A stretch of 6,093 nucleotides of DNA, from the NCBI GenBank assembly GCA_900759005.1, contig CAAEUQ010000012.1, positions 1-6,093 on the forward strand, given 5' to 3'. The notes under the pieces are model-generated. The model saw nothing but the letters and a program-made list of their open reading frames with translations. It did not search any database and was not told where the DNA came from. This DNA comes from Clostridia bacterium (GTDB lineage Bacteria > Bacillota > Clostridia > Christensenellales > Aristaeellaceae). The position numbers were made by a program, and so were the translations under genes. Below are positions 1 to 6,093 of this stretch, piece after piece. Numbering within the stretch: position 1 is the stretch's first letter; each line of letters opens with the position of its first letter.

Positions 1-2012
1 GCATCACCGACGAGATCGACTACATGACCGCCGATGAAGAGGACCAGTACATCATCGCGCAGGCGAACGAGCCGCTGACCGAGGACAAGCATTTCCTCCA
101 TGATCGCGTAACCGTGCGCCGCCGCGAGGAAATCATCGAAGTGGAAGCCGGCAAGGTCGATTATATCGACGTTTCGCCGCGTCAGCTGATTTCCGTTGCG
201 ACCGGTATGATTCCGTTCCTCGAGAATGACGACGCGAACCGCGCGCTGATGGGTTCGAACATGCAGCGCCAGGCGGTTCCGCTGCTGGTTCCCGAAGCGC
301 CGATCGTCGGCACAGGCATTGAATACAAAGCCGCGTGCGATTCCGGTGTCGTGCTGCTTGCGCGCGAGGACGGCGTGGTCAAGCGCGTTGCGGCGGATGA
401 GATCGTCATTCGCGATAACGACGGCAAGGATCATACCTATCACCTTCAGAAGTTCGCGCGTTCCAACCAGGGCACGTGCATCAACCAGCATCCGATCGTT
501 TCGGAAGGCGAAGTCGTTCGCGCGCGCCAGCCGATCGCGGACGGCCCGTCGACGGATCAGGGGGAAATTTCGCTCGGCCGCAATGCGCTGATCGGATTCA
601 TGACCTGGGAAGGCTACAATTACGAGGACGCGGTTCTGCTGTCCGAGCGCCTCGTGAAGGAAGATATGTACACCTCGATTCATATCGAGGAATACGAGTC
701 CGAAGCGCGCGATACGAAGCTTGGGCCGGAGGAAATCACCCGTGATATTCCCGGTAATTCCGACGATACGCTGCGTGATCTGGACGAGCGCGGCATCATC
801 CGCATCGGCGCGGAGGTTCGCGCAAACGACATTCTGGTCGGCAAGGTCACACCGAAGGGCGAAACCGAACTGACGGCGGAAGAACGCCTGCTGCGCGCGA
901 TCTTCGGCGACAAGGCGCGCGAGGTACGCGATACTTCGCTGCGCGTGCCGCACGGCGAGTTCGGCATCATCGTGGACGTGAAGATTTTTACCCGCGAGAA
1001 CCGCGACGAGCTGTCCCCGGGCGTAAATCAGATGGTTCGCGTGTACATTGCGCAGAAGAGAAAGATTCAGGTCGGCGACAAAATGGCAGGCCGCCACGGC
1101 AACAAGGGCGTTGTGTCCCGCGTGCTGCCGGAAGAGGATATGCCGTTCCTCGCGGACGGCACGCCGCTGGATATCGTTCTGAATCCGCTGGGCGTTCCGT
1201 CTCGAATGAATATCGGTCAGGTTTTGGAAGTCCATCTGGGCCTGGCGGCAAAGGCGCTCGGCTGGAGAGTTGCGACGCCCTGCTTCGACGGCGCGCGCGA
1301 CGAGGACATCATCGAGATGCTCGAAATGGCGGCGAAGAAGGAAGACGGCCCGCTCTACGACGAGAAGGGCAAGCCGACCATTCAGTTCAGCAAGATTGGC
1401 ATCAATCCGACCGGCAAGCTTTGGCTGTACGATGGTCGTACCGGCGACAGGTTCGATAATCCGGTTACCGTCGGCTATATGTATTACCTCAAGCTGCATC
1501 ACCTGGTCGACGATAAGATTCACGCGCGTTCGACCGGTCCGTACAGCCTGATTACGCAGCAGCCGCTCGGCGGCAAGGCGCAGTTCGGCGGTCAGCGCTT
1601 CGGCGAAATGGAAGTCTGGGCGCTGGAAGCGTACGGCGCAAGCCACGTGCTGCAGGAAATCCTGACGGTCAAGTCCGACGATACGATCGGTCGCGTAAAG
1701 ACTTACGAGGCGATTGTAAAGGGCAAGAATATCCCGAATCCGGGCGTTCCGGAATCCTTCAAGGTTCTGCTCAAGGAGCTTCAGGCGCTGGCGCTGGACG
1801 TTCGCGTGCTGGACGAGGATCAGAACGAGATCGAGATTCGCGAGCTGGAGGACGATATCTACGCAAACGACAGCGAGTTCAAGGACGAGCTCGTTCCGAA
1901 GGTTACGCCGGATGCTATGGTCGACGAAGAGGATCTCATCGCCGAGGAGGAGAAGTTCGACTTCGACGATTTGAACTTGGACGACGATCCGAGCCTGGAC
2001 GACGAATTCTGA
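1..2012 (+). CDS. rpoB: DNA-directed RNA polymerase subunit beta, 5'-truncated by window edge
   Basis: This is the C-terminal 669 residues of the RNA polymerase beta subunit, a little over half of a usual Firmicutes RpoB. The reading frame is open from base 3 (ITDEIDYMTADEED), so the methionine at base 24 is internal and the true start lies upstream. The rifampicin-binding cluster is also upstream. In fragment numbering, visible landmarks are the ENDDANRALMG/NMQRQAVP block (74-93), GYNYEDA with the acidic pair E208-D209 that in the family lies near the second Mg/NTP, and the GDKMAGRHGNKG motif with the conserved lysines K360 and K368. Next come the switch/clamp segment DDKIHARSTGPYS (503-515) and FGGQRFGEMEVWALEAYGA (528-545). 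The protein ends in an acidic tail in which 12 of the last 22 residues are Asp or Glu. About 22 extra residues relative to remembered B. subtilis RpoB sit near 447-469. With beta' it forms the catalytic core. It lies 70 bases upstream of rpoC in the same operon. Identity is certain. Confidence 0.98.
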   Translation, partial: ITDEIDYMTADEEDQYIIAQANEPLTEDKHFLHDRVTVRRREEIIEVEAGKVDYIDVSPRQLISVATGMIPFLENDDANRALMGSNMQRQAVPLLVPEAPIVGTGIEYKAACDSGVVLLAREDGVVKRVAADEIVIRDNDGKDHTYHLQKFARSNQGTCINQHPIVSEGEVVRARQPIADGPSTDQGEISLGRNALIGFMTWEGYNYEDAVLLSERLVKEDMYTSIHIEEYESEARDTKLGPEEITRDIPGNSDDTLRDLDERGIIRIGAEVRANDILVGKVTPKGETELTAEERLLRAIFGDKAREVRDTSLRVPHGEFGIIVDVKIFTRENRDELSPGVNQMVRVYIAQKRKIQVGDKMAGRHGNKGVVSRVLPEEDMPFLADGTPLDIVLNPLGVPSRMNIGQVLEVHLGLAAKALGWRVATPCFDGARDEDIIEMLEMAAKKEDGPLYDEKGKPTIQFSKIGINPTGKLWLYDGRTGDRFDNPVTVGYMYYLKLHHLVDDKIHARSTGPYSLITQQPLGGKAQFGGQRFGEMEVWALEAYGASHVLQEILTVKSDDTIGRVKTYEAIVKGKNIPNPGVPESFKVLLKELQALALDVRVLDEDQNEIEIRELEDDIYANDSEFKDELVPKVTPDAMVDEEDLIAEEEKFDFDDLNLDDDPSLDDEF

Positions 2013-2014
2013 TT

Positions 2015-2055
2015 GCGCGATAAGCATCGCAGGCGCGGCGCGATAAGCGCCGCGC
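2015..2055 (+). repeat. 11-bp direct repeat carried by two tandem hairpins in the rpoB-rpoC spacer
   Basis: GCGCGATAAGC occurs at 2015-2025 and again at 2038-2048, a 23-base period. Each copy takes part in a hairpin. The first pairs GCGAT (2017-2021) with ATCGC (2026-2030) around an AAGC loop. The second is a perfect 9-bp, all-G/C stem, 2033-2041 with 2047-2055, around a GATAA loop. No T-run follows the second stem, so it does not look like an intrinsic terminator. It ends 12 bases before the rpoC ribosome binding site. It may be an RNA processing or stabilising element, or a translational spacer, but the role is inference only. Confidence 0.75.
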
Positions 2056-2067
2056 GCCGAGAGTGAG

Positions 2068-2074
2068 AAAGGAG
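2068..2074 (+). promoter_or_regulatory. Ribosome binding site of rpoC
   Basis: AAAGGAG is a strong match to the anti-Shine-Dalgarno sequence and ends 8 bases before the TTG at 2083. The spacing fixes that TTG as the rpoC start. The first in-frame ATG (2101) is 26 bases away from the site, which is too far. Confidence 0.9.
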
Positions 2075-2082
2075 AGAGCTCC

Positions 2083-5000
2083 TTGTTTGAATTGACGAAA
2101 ATGGATTCCATTCGCATTGGTCTTGCTTCGCCGGAGCAGATTCGCCAGTGGTCGCACGGCGAAGTGCTGAAGGCGGAGACGATCAACTATCGTACCCTTA
2201 AGCCGGAGCGCGACGGTCTTTACTGCGAGCGCATTTTCGGGCCTACGAAGGACTGGGAGTGCAACTGCGGCAAATACAAGCGCACGCGCTTCAAGGGTGT
2301 GGTCTGCGACAAGTGCGGCGTTGAGGTCACGAAGGCAAAGGTGCGCCGTGAGCGCATGGGTCATATCGAGCTGGCTGCGCCGGTATCGCATATCTGGTAT
2401 TTCAAGGGCATTCCGTCGCGCATGGGCACGCTTCTGAACATCAGCCCGCGCGCACTGGAGCAGGTGCTGTATTTCGTAAATTATATCGTGCTCGACCCGG
2501 GCGACTCCGAGAAATCGAAGCTCGAAAAGTATAAGACGCTGACGGAGACTGAATATCAGGATCTGAAGAAGCGCGCGGAGACCGAAGGCTTTGATTTCCG
2601 CGTCGGCATCGGTGCGGAAGCCGTCCGCGAGATGCTGCAGGCGATCGATCTGGACGCGCTGAGCAAGGAACTGCACGACGAAATGGAGAAGCTGAGCAAT
2701 CAGGATTCCAAGCGCGACAGCGAAGGTCAGAAGCGACAGAAAATCGTAAAGCGTCTGGAGGTCGTCGAGGCGTTCCGCAAGAGCGGCAACAAACCTGAAT
2801 GGATGATTCTGGATGTGATTCCGGTTATTCCTCCGGAGCTGCGCCCGATGGTTCAGCTGGACGGCGGTCGTTTCGCGACCTCCGACCTGAACGACCTGTA
2901 CCGCCGCGTGATCAACCGCAACAACCGCCTGAAGCGGATGCTGGAAATGCACGCGCCGGAAATCATTGTTCGCAATGAAAAGCGTATGCTGCAGGAATCC
3001 GTAGACGCGCTGATCGATAATGGCCGCCGCGGTCGTCCGGTTACTGGTGCGGGCGGACGTACGCTGAAGAGTCTGTCCGATTCGCTGCGCGGCAAGCAGG
3101 GACGCTTCCGTCAGAACCTGCTGGGCAAGCGCGTTGACTATTCCGGCCGAAGCGTTATCGTCGTCGGCCCCAGCCTGAAGCTGTATCAGTGCGGTCTGCC
3201 GAAGGAAATGGCGCTGGAGCTGTTCAAGCCCTTCGTCATTCAGAAGCTGGTCGAGCGCGATCCGTCTACCACGAATGTCAAGCAGGCGAAACGCGCGGTC
3301 GAGCGGCTGCGCCCGGAGGTCTGGGACGTTCTGGAGAGCGTGATCAAGGATCATCCGGTCATGCTGAACCGCGCGCCGACTCTGCATCGCTTGGGCATTC
3401 AGGCGTTCGAGCCGGTGCTGGTCGAAGGCAAGGCGCTGAAGCTGCATCCGCTGTGCTGTACTGCATTCAACGCGGACTTCGACGGCGACCAGATGGCAGT
3501 TCACGTTCCGCTGTCGATGGAGGCGCAGGCTGAAGCCCGCTTCCTGATGCTGGCGGCAAACAACATTCTGAAGCCGTCCGACGGCAAGCCGGTTATCTGT
3601 CCGACGCAGGATATGGTTTTGGGCTGCTATTACCTGACCATGATTCACGAAGGTCTCGTCGGCACGGGCAAATACTTTACCGACGTTGACGAAGCGCTGA
3701 TGGCGTACGGCACCGGCGAGCTTGCGCTCGAAGCGCCGTGCCACATCCGCATGACCAAGGAAATCGACGGCGTGGAGTATACCCGCGTGGTCGATACTAC
3801 GATTGGCCGCGTAATCTTCAATCAGGCGATTCCGCAGGATATGGGCTGGCAGAAGCGCGAAACGGTAGACGATATGTTCAAGCTCGAGATCGATCAGGTT
3901 GTCGGCAAAAAGCAGCTCGGCAAGATCGTCGACAGCTGCTATCGCGCGCATGGCGTGACCCGCACGGCGACGATGCTGGACGATATCAAGGCGCTGGGCT
4001 ATAAGTATTCCACCCGCGCGGCGCTGACCGTATCGGTTGCGGATATCATCGTTCCGAACAGCAAGAAGGAAATTCTTGAAAGTGCGGAAAATCAGGTTCA
4101 CAACATCGAAAAGATGTTCAAGCGTGGTCTTATGAGCAAAAACGAGCGCTACAGCCGCGTAATCAAGATCTGGGAAGATGCGACGAACGACGTTACCAAG
4201 CAGGTGCTGGCAACGCTAGAAACCTTCAACCCGATCAACATGATGGCGGACTCCGGCGCGCGTGGTTCGATCAACCAGATTCGTCAGCTGTCCGGTATGC
4301 GCGGTCTGATGGCTTCCCCGACGGGCAAGATCATCGAGCTGCCGATCAAGTCGAACTTCCGCGAAGGACTTTCCGTTCTCGAGTTCTTCCTGTCCTCCCA
4401 CGGCTCCCGCAAGTCACTGGCGGACACCGCGATGAAGACTGCCGACTCGGGCTATATGACCCGTCGTCTGGTGGACGTTTCTCAGGAGAACATCGTTCGC
4501 GAGGTGGACTGCTTCGCGGAGCGCGGCGAACCGGTGCGCGGTCTGAAGGTTTCGGATATCGGCGTTCCGGGCGACATCATCGAAGGTCTGGAAGACCGTA
4601 TCTCCGGCCGCGTGGCGGCGGAGGACGTGATCGATCCGACTACCGGCGAGGTCATCGTCGAAAGCAACGAGCTGATCACCCATGATCTGGCGAAGAAGAT
4701 CGTCGGCGTAGGCATTACGGAGGTCACTATCCGTTCAGTGCTGACCTGCCAGTCCAGCATCGGTGTGTGCGCGAAGTGCTACGGCGCGAATATGACCAAC
4801 GGCAATCTTGTCGACGTCGGCGAAGCGGTCGGCATCATCGCGGCGCAGTCGATCGGCGAACCGGGCACGCAGCTGACGATGCGTACGTTCCATACCGGCG
4901 GCGTTGCGACCGGTGAGGACATCACGCAGGGTCTTCCGCGCGTTGAGGAACTGTTCGAAGCCCGCAAGCCGAAGCGCGAAGCGACGCTGGCAGAAATCTC

Positions 5001-5658
5001 CGGCGTGGTTCATATTGTGACTGACTCGAAGAAGAGAAAGAAGATTGTGATTCAGTCGCAGGGCAAGGGCGAAGAAGCCGAAACCCGTGAATATCCGATC
5101 AACTATGGCTCCAAACTGCGCGTCGAAGACGGCGATACCGTTGCCGCCGGCGACGAGATGATCGAAGGCTCGATCAACCCGCACGATCTGCTGCGCATTC
5201 TGGGCGTGAAGGCAGTTCAGGACTACATCGTCAAGGAAGTCCAGTCCACCTACCGACGTCAGGGCGTAGAAATCGCGGACAAACACATTGAGGTTATCGT
5301 CCGTCAGATGCTGCGCAAGGTCAAGATCGAGGAAGCGAACGACACCGACCTGCTGCCGGGCTCGCTCGTCGACATCTTCCGCTTCAATCAGGCGAACCGC
5401 CAGGCGATCGAGCAGGGCAAGGTTCCCGCGAAGGCGAAGCGTACGCTGCTGGGCATTACGAAGGCTGCATTGGCAACTGAATCGTTCCTGTCCGCCGCGT
5501 CGTTCCAGGAGACCACGCGCGTGCTGACCGAAGCCGCAATCAAGGGCAAGGTCGATCCGCTGCTGGGCCTGAAGGAAAACGTCATCATCGGCAAACAGAT
5601 CCCCGCGGGCACCGGTATGCGCCGCTACAGCGATATCGAGATCCACGAGGCATATTGA
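2083..5658 (+). CDS. rpoC: DNA-directed RNA polymerase subunit beta' (complete, TTG start)
   Basis: This is the full-length catalytic beta' subunit, 1191 residues, normal for Firmicutes. The N-terminal zinc site is C60, C62, C75 and C78 (CNCGKYKR...CDKC). The switch-2/rudder region begins GRRGRPVTGAGGR at 314 and runs into the conserved GKQGRFRQNLLGKRVDYSGRS block. The active site NADFDGDQM is 463-471, with the three Mg-binding aspartates D465, D467 and D469 intact. The F-loop MMADSGARGS starts at 720 and the bridge helix runs roughly 760-796 (REGLSVLEFF to TRRL). The second zinc site is C810, C889, C896 and C899. The trigger loop carries LTMRTFHTGG with M933, R934 and H937, which contact incoming NTP in the family. 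The C-terminus has the usual LATESFLSAASFQETTRVL and IPAGTGM motifs. There is no large trigger-loop insertion of the proteobacterial kind. Start choice rests on the ribosome binding site at 2068-2074 and on the Firmicutes-like N-terminus MFELTKMDSIRIGLASPEQIR. It is co-transcribed with rpoB and ends at the terminator just downstream. Confidence 0.99.
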   Translation: MFELTKMDSIRIGLASPEQIRQWSHGEVLKAETINYRTLKPERDGLYCERIFGPTKDWECNCGKYKRTRFKGVVCDKCGVEVTKAKVRRERMGHIELAAPVSHIWYFKGIPSRMGTLLNISPRALEQVLYFVNYIVLDPGDSEKSKLEKYKTLTETEYQDLKKRAETEGFDFRVGIGAEAVREMLQAIDLDALSKELHDEMEKLSNQDSKRDSEGQKRQKIVKRLEVVEAFRKSGNKPEWMILDVIPVIPPELRPMVQLDGGRFATSDLNDLYRRVINRNNRLKRMLEMHAPEIIVRNEKRMLQESVDALIDNGRRGRPVTGAGGRTLKSLSDSLRGKQGRFRQNLLGKRVDYSGRSVIVVGPSLKLYQCGLPKEMALELFKPFVIQKLVERDPSTTNVKQAKRAVERLRPEVWDVLESVIKDHPVMLNRAPTLHRLGIQAFEPVLVEGKALKLHPLCCTAFNADFDGDQMAVHVPLSMEAQAEARFLMLAANNILKPSDGKPVICPTQDMVLGCYYLTMIHEGLVGTGKYFTDVDEALMAYGTGELALEAPCHIRMTKEIDGVEYTRVVDTTIGRVIFNQAIPQDMGWQKRETVDDMFKLEIDQVVGKKQLGKIVDSCYRAHGVTRTATMLDDIKALGYKYSTRAALTVSVADIIVPNSKKEILESAENQVHNIEKMFKRGLMSKNERYSRVIKIWEDATNDVTKQVLATLETFNPINMMADSGARGSINQIRQLSGMRGLMASPTGKIIELPIKSNFREGLSVLEFFLSSHGSRKSLADTAMKTADSGYMTRRLVDVSQENIVREVDCFAERGEPVRGLKVSDIGVPGDIIEGLEDRISGRVAAEDVIDPTTGEVIVESNELITHDLAKKIVGVGITEVTIRSVLTCQSSIGVCAKCYGANMTNGNLVDVGEAVGIIAAQSIGEPGTQLTMRTFHTGGVATGEDITQGLPRVEELFEARKPKREATLAEISGVVHIVTDSKKRKKIVIQSQGKGEEAETREYPINYGSKLRVEDGDTVAAGDEMIEGSINPHDLLRILGVKAVQDYIVKEVQSTYRRQGVEIADKHIEVIVRQMLRKVKIEEANDTDLLPGSLVDIFRFNQANRQAIEQGKVPAKAKRTLLGITKAALATESFLSAASFQETTRVLTEAAIKGKVDPLLGLKENVIIGKQIPAGTGMRRYSDIEIHEAY

Positions 5659-5666
5659 TTCACCCC

Positions 5667-5700
5667 ATCGTCCCGAGCCGTTTGAGGTTCGGGACGATTT
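5667..5700 (+). terminator. Probable intrinsic terminator of the rpoBC operon
   Basis: Eight bases after the rpoC stop, 5667-5679 pairs with 5686-5698 in a 13-bp stem with one G-U pair and a six-base loop (GTTTGA). The outer ten pairs are perfect (ATCGTCCCGA with TCGGGACGAT). The following tract is weak: TT, then CG, then six TA units (5703-5714) instead of a run of T. The position and stem strength support termination of rpoBC. Efficiency is uncertain because of the poor U-tract. Confidence 0.8.
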
Positions 5701-5727
5701 CGTATATATATATAGAAGAAACTCTGG

Positions 5728-5756
5728 TTGCATCGAAAGAATAACCAAAATATAAT
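5728..5756 (+). promoter_or_regulatory. Possible upstream promoter P1 (TTGCAT-17-TATAAT)
   Basis: A perfect -10 box TATAAT lies at 5751-5756 with TTGCAT (5728-5733), a three-of-six match to the -35 consensus, exactly 17 bases upstream. Transcription would start near 5763. The six TA units at 5703-5714 fall at about -60 to -49, where an UP element would sit. It points toward the stronger promoter at 5986, so the pair could be a tandem P1/P2 arrangement as in several B. subtilis rrn operons. The weak -35 and an A/T-rich background make a chance match possible. Confidence 0.45.
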
Positions 5757-5928
5757 AGGTAAAGAAGAACGACAAATCAGTCGTCAGCGACGAAAGCAAA
5801 AAGCGCAGGACGGGACAAATGTAACAGCAGAATTCATAAAATCTTCAAATGTTGAAATAAATCGGGAAAGGCGACAGAAAGCGCTTAAATCCCCTTGAAA
5901 TCACGTAATTTCGATTCCAACTCGCCCC

Positions 5929-5980
5929 AAAAAGCGCCAGAAAGCGCCAAAAGCGTAAAGAAACGGAAAAAGTCGAAAAA
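5929..5980 (+). promoter_or_regulatory. Spaced A-tracts with tandem AAAGCGCCA repeat upstream of the main promoter
   Basis: A-runs centred near 5931, 5942, 5950, 5960, 5969 and 5978 recur every 8.5 to 11 bases, close to one helical turn, and end six bases before the -35 box. This resembles curved DNA and an UP element contacted by the alpha-subunit C-terminal domains. Within it, AAAGCGCCA is repeated in tandem at 5931-5939 and 5941-5949. Strong UP elements are typical of rRNA promoters. Function is inferred. Confidence 0.55.
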
Positions 5981-5985
5981 CAGGG

Positions 5986-6014
5986 TTGACAAGGGGATGG
6001 GGATGTGATACAAT
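5986..6014 (+). promoter_or_regulatory. Strong sigma-A type promoter with extended -10, probable rrn promoter
   Basis: TTGACA (5986-5991) is a perfect -35 box. It is separated by 17 bases from TACAAT (6009-6014), which matches the -10 consensus at five of six positions. TG at 6006-6007, one base before the -10, makes it an extended -10 promoter. The expected start is near 6021-6022, and G6022 would suit the GTP-initiating rrn promoters known in Firmicutes. A-rich sequence lies directly upstream. Together with the leader downstream, this fits a stable-RNA promoter. Confidence 0.88.
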
Positions 6015-6020
6015 CTCATA

Positions 6021-6093
6021 CGTTGTCGCGAGCGACGATGAAACGTTGAAAGCGGCGGCGCGATCCTTGAAAACGATACAGAAAACGTACAAA
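6021..6093 (+). promoter_or_regulatory. Putative rRNA operon leader with 5' hairpin and boxA-like motif (continues past window)
   Basis: The expected transcript begins with an 8-bp stem, 6021-6028 with 6033-6040, including two G-U pairs and a CGAG loop. GATCCTTGAAAAC at 6062-6074 resembles the boxA-type motif (consensus around TCTTTGAAAAC) found in Firmicutes 16S leaders and 16S-23S spacers, where NusB/S10 antitermination factors bind. No ribosome binding site or open frame follows before the window ends. I infer that 16S rRNA starts shortly beyond 6093. A tRNA operon is the main alternative. Confidence 0.62.
6069..6091 (+). repeat. Short imperfect tandem repeat in the leader
   Basis: GAAAACGATACA (6069-6080) is followed at once by GAAAACGTACA (6081-6091), the same unit minus one A. 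The first copy contains the end of the boxA-like motif, so the second may be a partial duplication of it. Confidence 0.6.

Larger units (their letters stand above)
5659..6093 (+). other. 435-base non-coding region between rpoC and a presumed rrn operon
   Basis: I see no credible protein-coding gene here on either strand. The base composition changes sharply from the GC-rich genes to A-rich, purine-rich sequence on the + strand from about 5701. The region holds the rpoC terminator, a possible first promoter, repeated AAAGCGC motifs, spaced A-tracts, a strong second promoter and a structured leader. A 63-residue minus-strand open frame (5901-6092) runs through the promoter and has no family resemblance, so I treat it as chance. 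Confidence 0.8.

Noticed and set aside
2033..2055. The GC hairpin before rpoC as an intrinsic terminator separating rpoB from rpoC
   Set aside because: No T-run follows the stem; the sequence continues as purine-rich DNA into the ribosome binding site. Co-transcription of rpoB and rpoC is the norm.
1936..4101. A 721-codon open frame on the minus strand, across the rpoB end and rpoC
   Set aside because: Its codons are in exact register with rpoC codons, so its stops could arise only from sense TTA, CTA or TCA, which this GC-rich gene almost never uses. The frame is interrupted at such codons (CTA at 4216, TCA at 4414 and 4735). The product is Arg/Gln/Ala/Leu-rich with no recognisable domain.
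5686..5714. A minus-strand promoter (TTCGAT-17-TATATA) firing antisense into rpoC
   Set aside because: The -35 box is weak, and any TA-repeat tract offers -10-like hexamers. Nothing on the minus strand supports a transcript there.
4735..5799. A 354-codon open frame on the minus strand over the 3' end of rpoC
   Set aside because: It has the same codon register as rpoC and the same explanation by avoidance of TTA, CTA and TCA. It starts inside the A-rich intergenic DNA with no convincing ribosome binding site that I could see.
5812..5842. A third promoter-like pair, GGGACA with CATAAA or TAAAAT
   Set aside because: The -35 box matches at only four positions and the better -10 gives a 19-base spacer. 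This is expected by chance in A-rich DNA.
5844..5856. Small inverted repeat TTCAAATGTTGAA
   Set aside because: It is a 5-bp A/T-rich stem with a three-base loop. It is too weak and too likely by chance to be called an operator or terminator without conservation data.
5901..6092. A 63-codon minus-strand open frame next to the presumed rrn leader
   Set aside because: It runs antisense through the strong promoter, A-tracts and leader, resembles no family I know, and its length is unremarkable for A/T-rich sequence.

Overview
This window carries the 3' part of rpoB and a complete rpoC, which encode the beta and beta' subunits of bacterial RNA polymerase. They are followed by a terminator and a 435-base non-coding region that ends in a strong promoter and what looks like the leader of a ribosomal RNA operon. 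All recognisable features read on the + strand.

Organism. RpoB and RpoC both look like Firmicutes of the Clostridia type. RpoC is about 1191 residues long and lacks the large beta' insertion of proteobacteria. It has an N-terminal four-cysteine zinc site and a UUG start behind a strong AAAGGAG ribosome binding site. Both genes favour GC-rich codons (many GCG, CGC, CTG and GGC), so the source is a fairly GC-rich member of the Clostridia, perhaps an uncultured gut lineage. A finer placement from memory would be guesswork.

Layout. Positions 1-2012 are rpoB, entered after the rifampicin-resistance region and running through the NTP/Mg-contacting motifs to an acidic tail. Positions 2013-2082 are a short spacer with two tandem hairpins sharing an 11-bp direct repeat, followed by the rpoC ribosome binding site. 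Positions 2083-5658 are rpoC, with every catalytic and zinc-binding residue I could check intact. Positions 5667-5700 form a 13-bp terminator hairpin with a weak U-tract. From 5701 to 6093 the DNA becomes A-rich and non-coding. It holds a possible upstream promoter (5728-5756), a run of A-tracts and AAAGCGC repeats, a near-consensus extended -10 promoter (5986-6014), and a leader with an initial hairpin and a boxA-like motif. By analogy with Firmicutes rrn leaders, 16S rRNA probably begins just past the window.

How they fit together. rpoB and rpoC are co-transcribed and their products assemble with alpha and omega into core polymerase. The polymerase operon seems to end here. In many Firmicutes rpoC is followed closely by the L7Ae-like protein, rpsL, rpsG, fusA and tuf, so the gene order looks broken. 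I found no exotic or previously undescribed system. The points worth a second look are the rpoB-rpoC spacer, the small insertion in RpoB, and the architecture of the region upstream of the presumed rrn operon.
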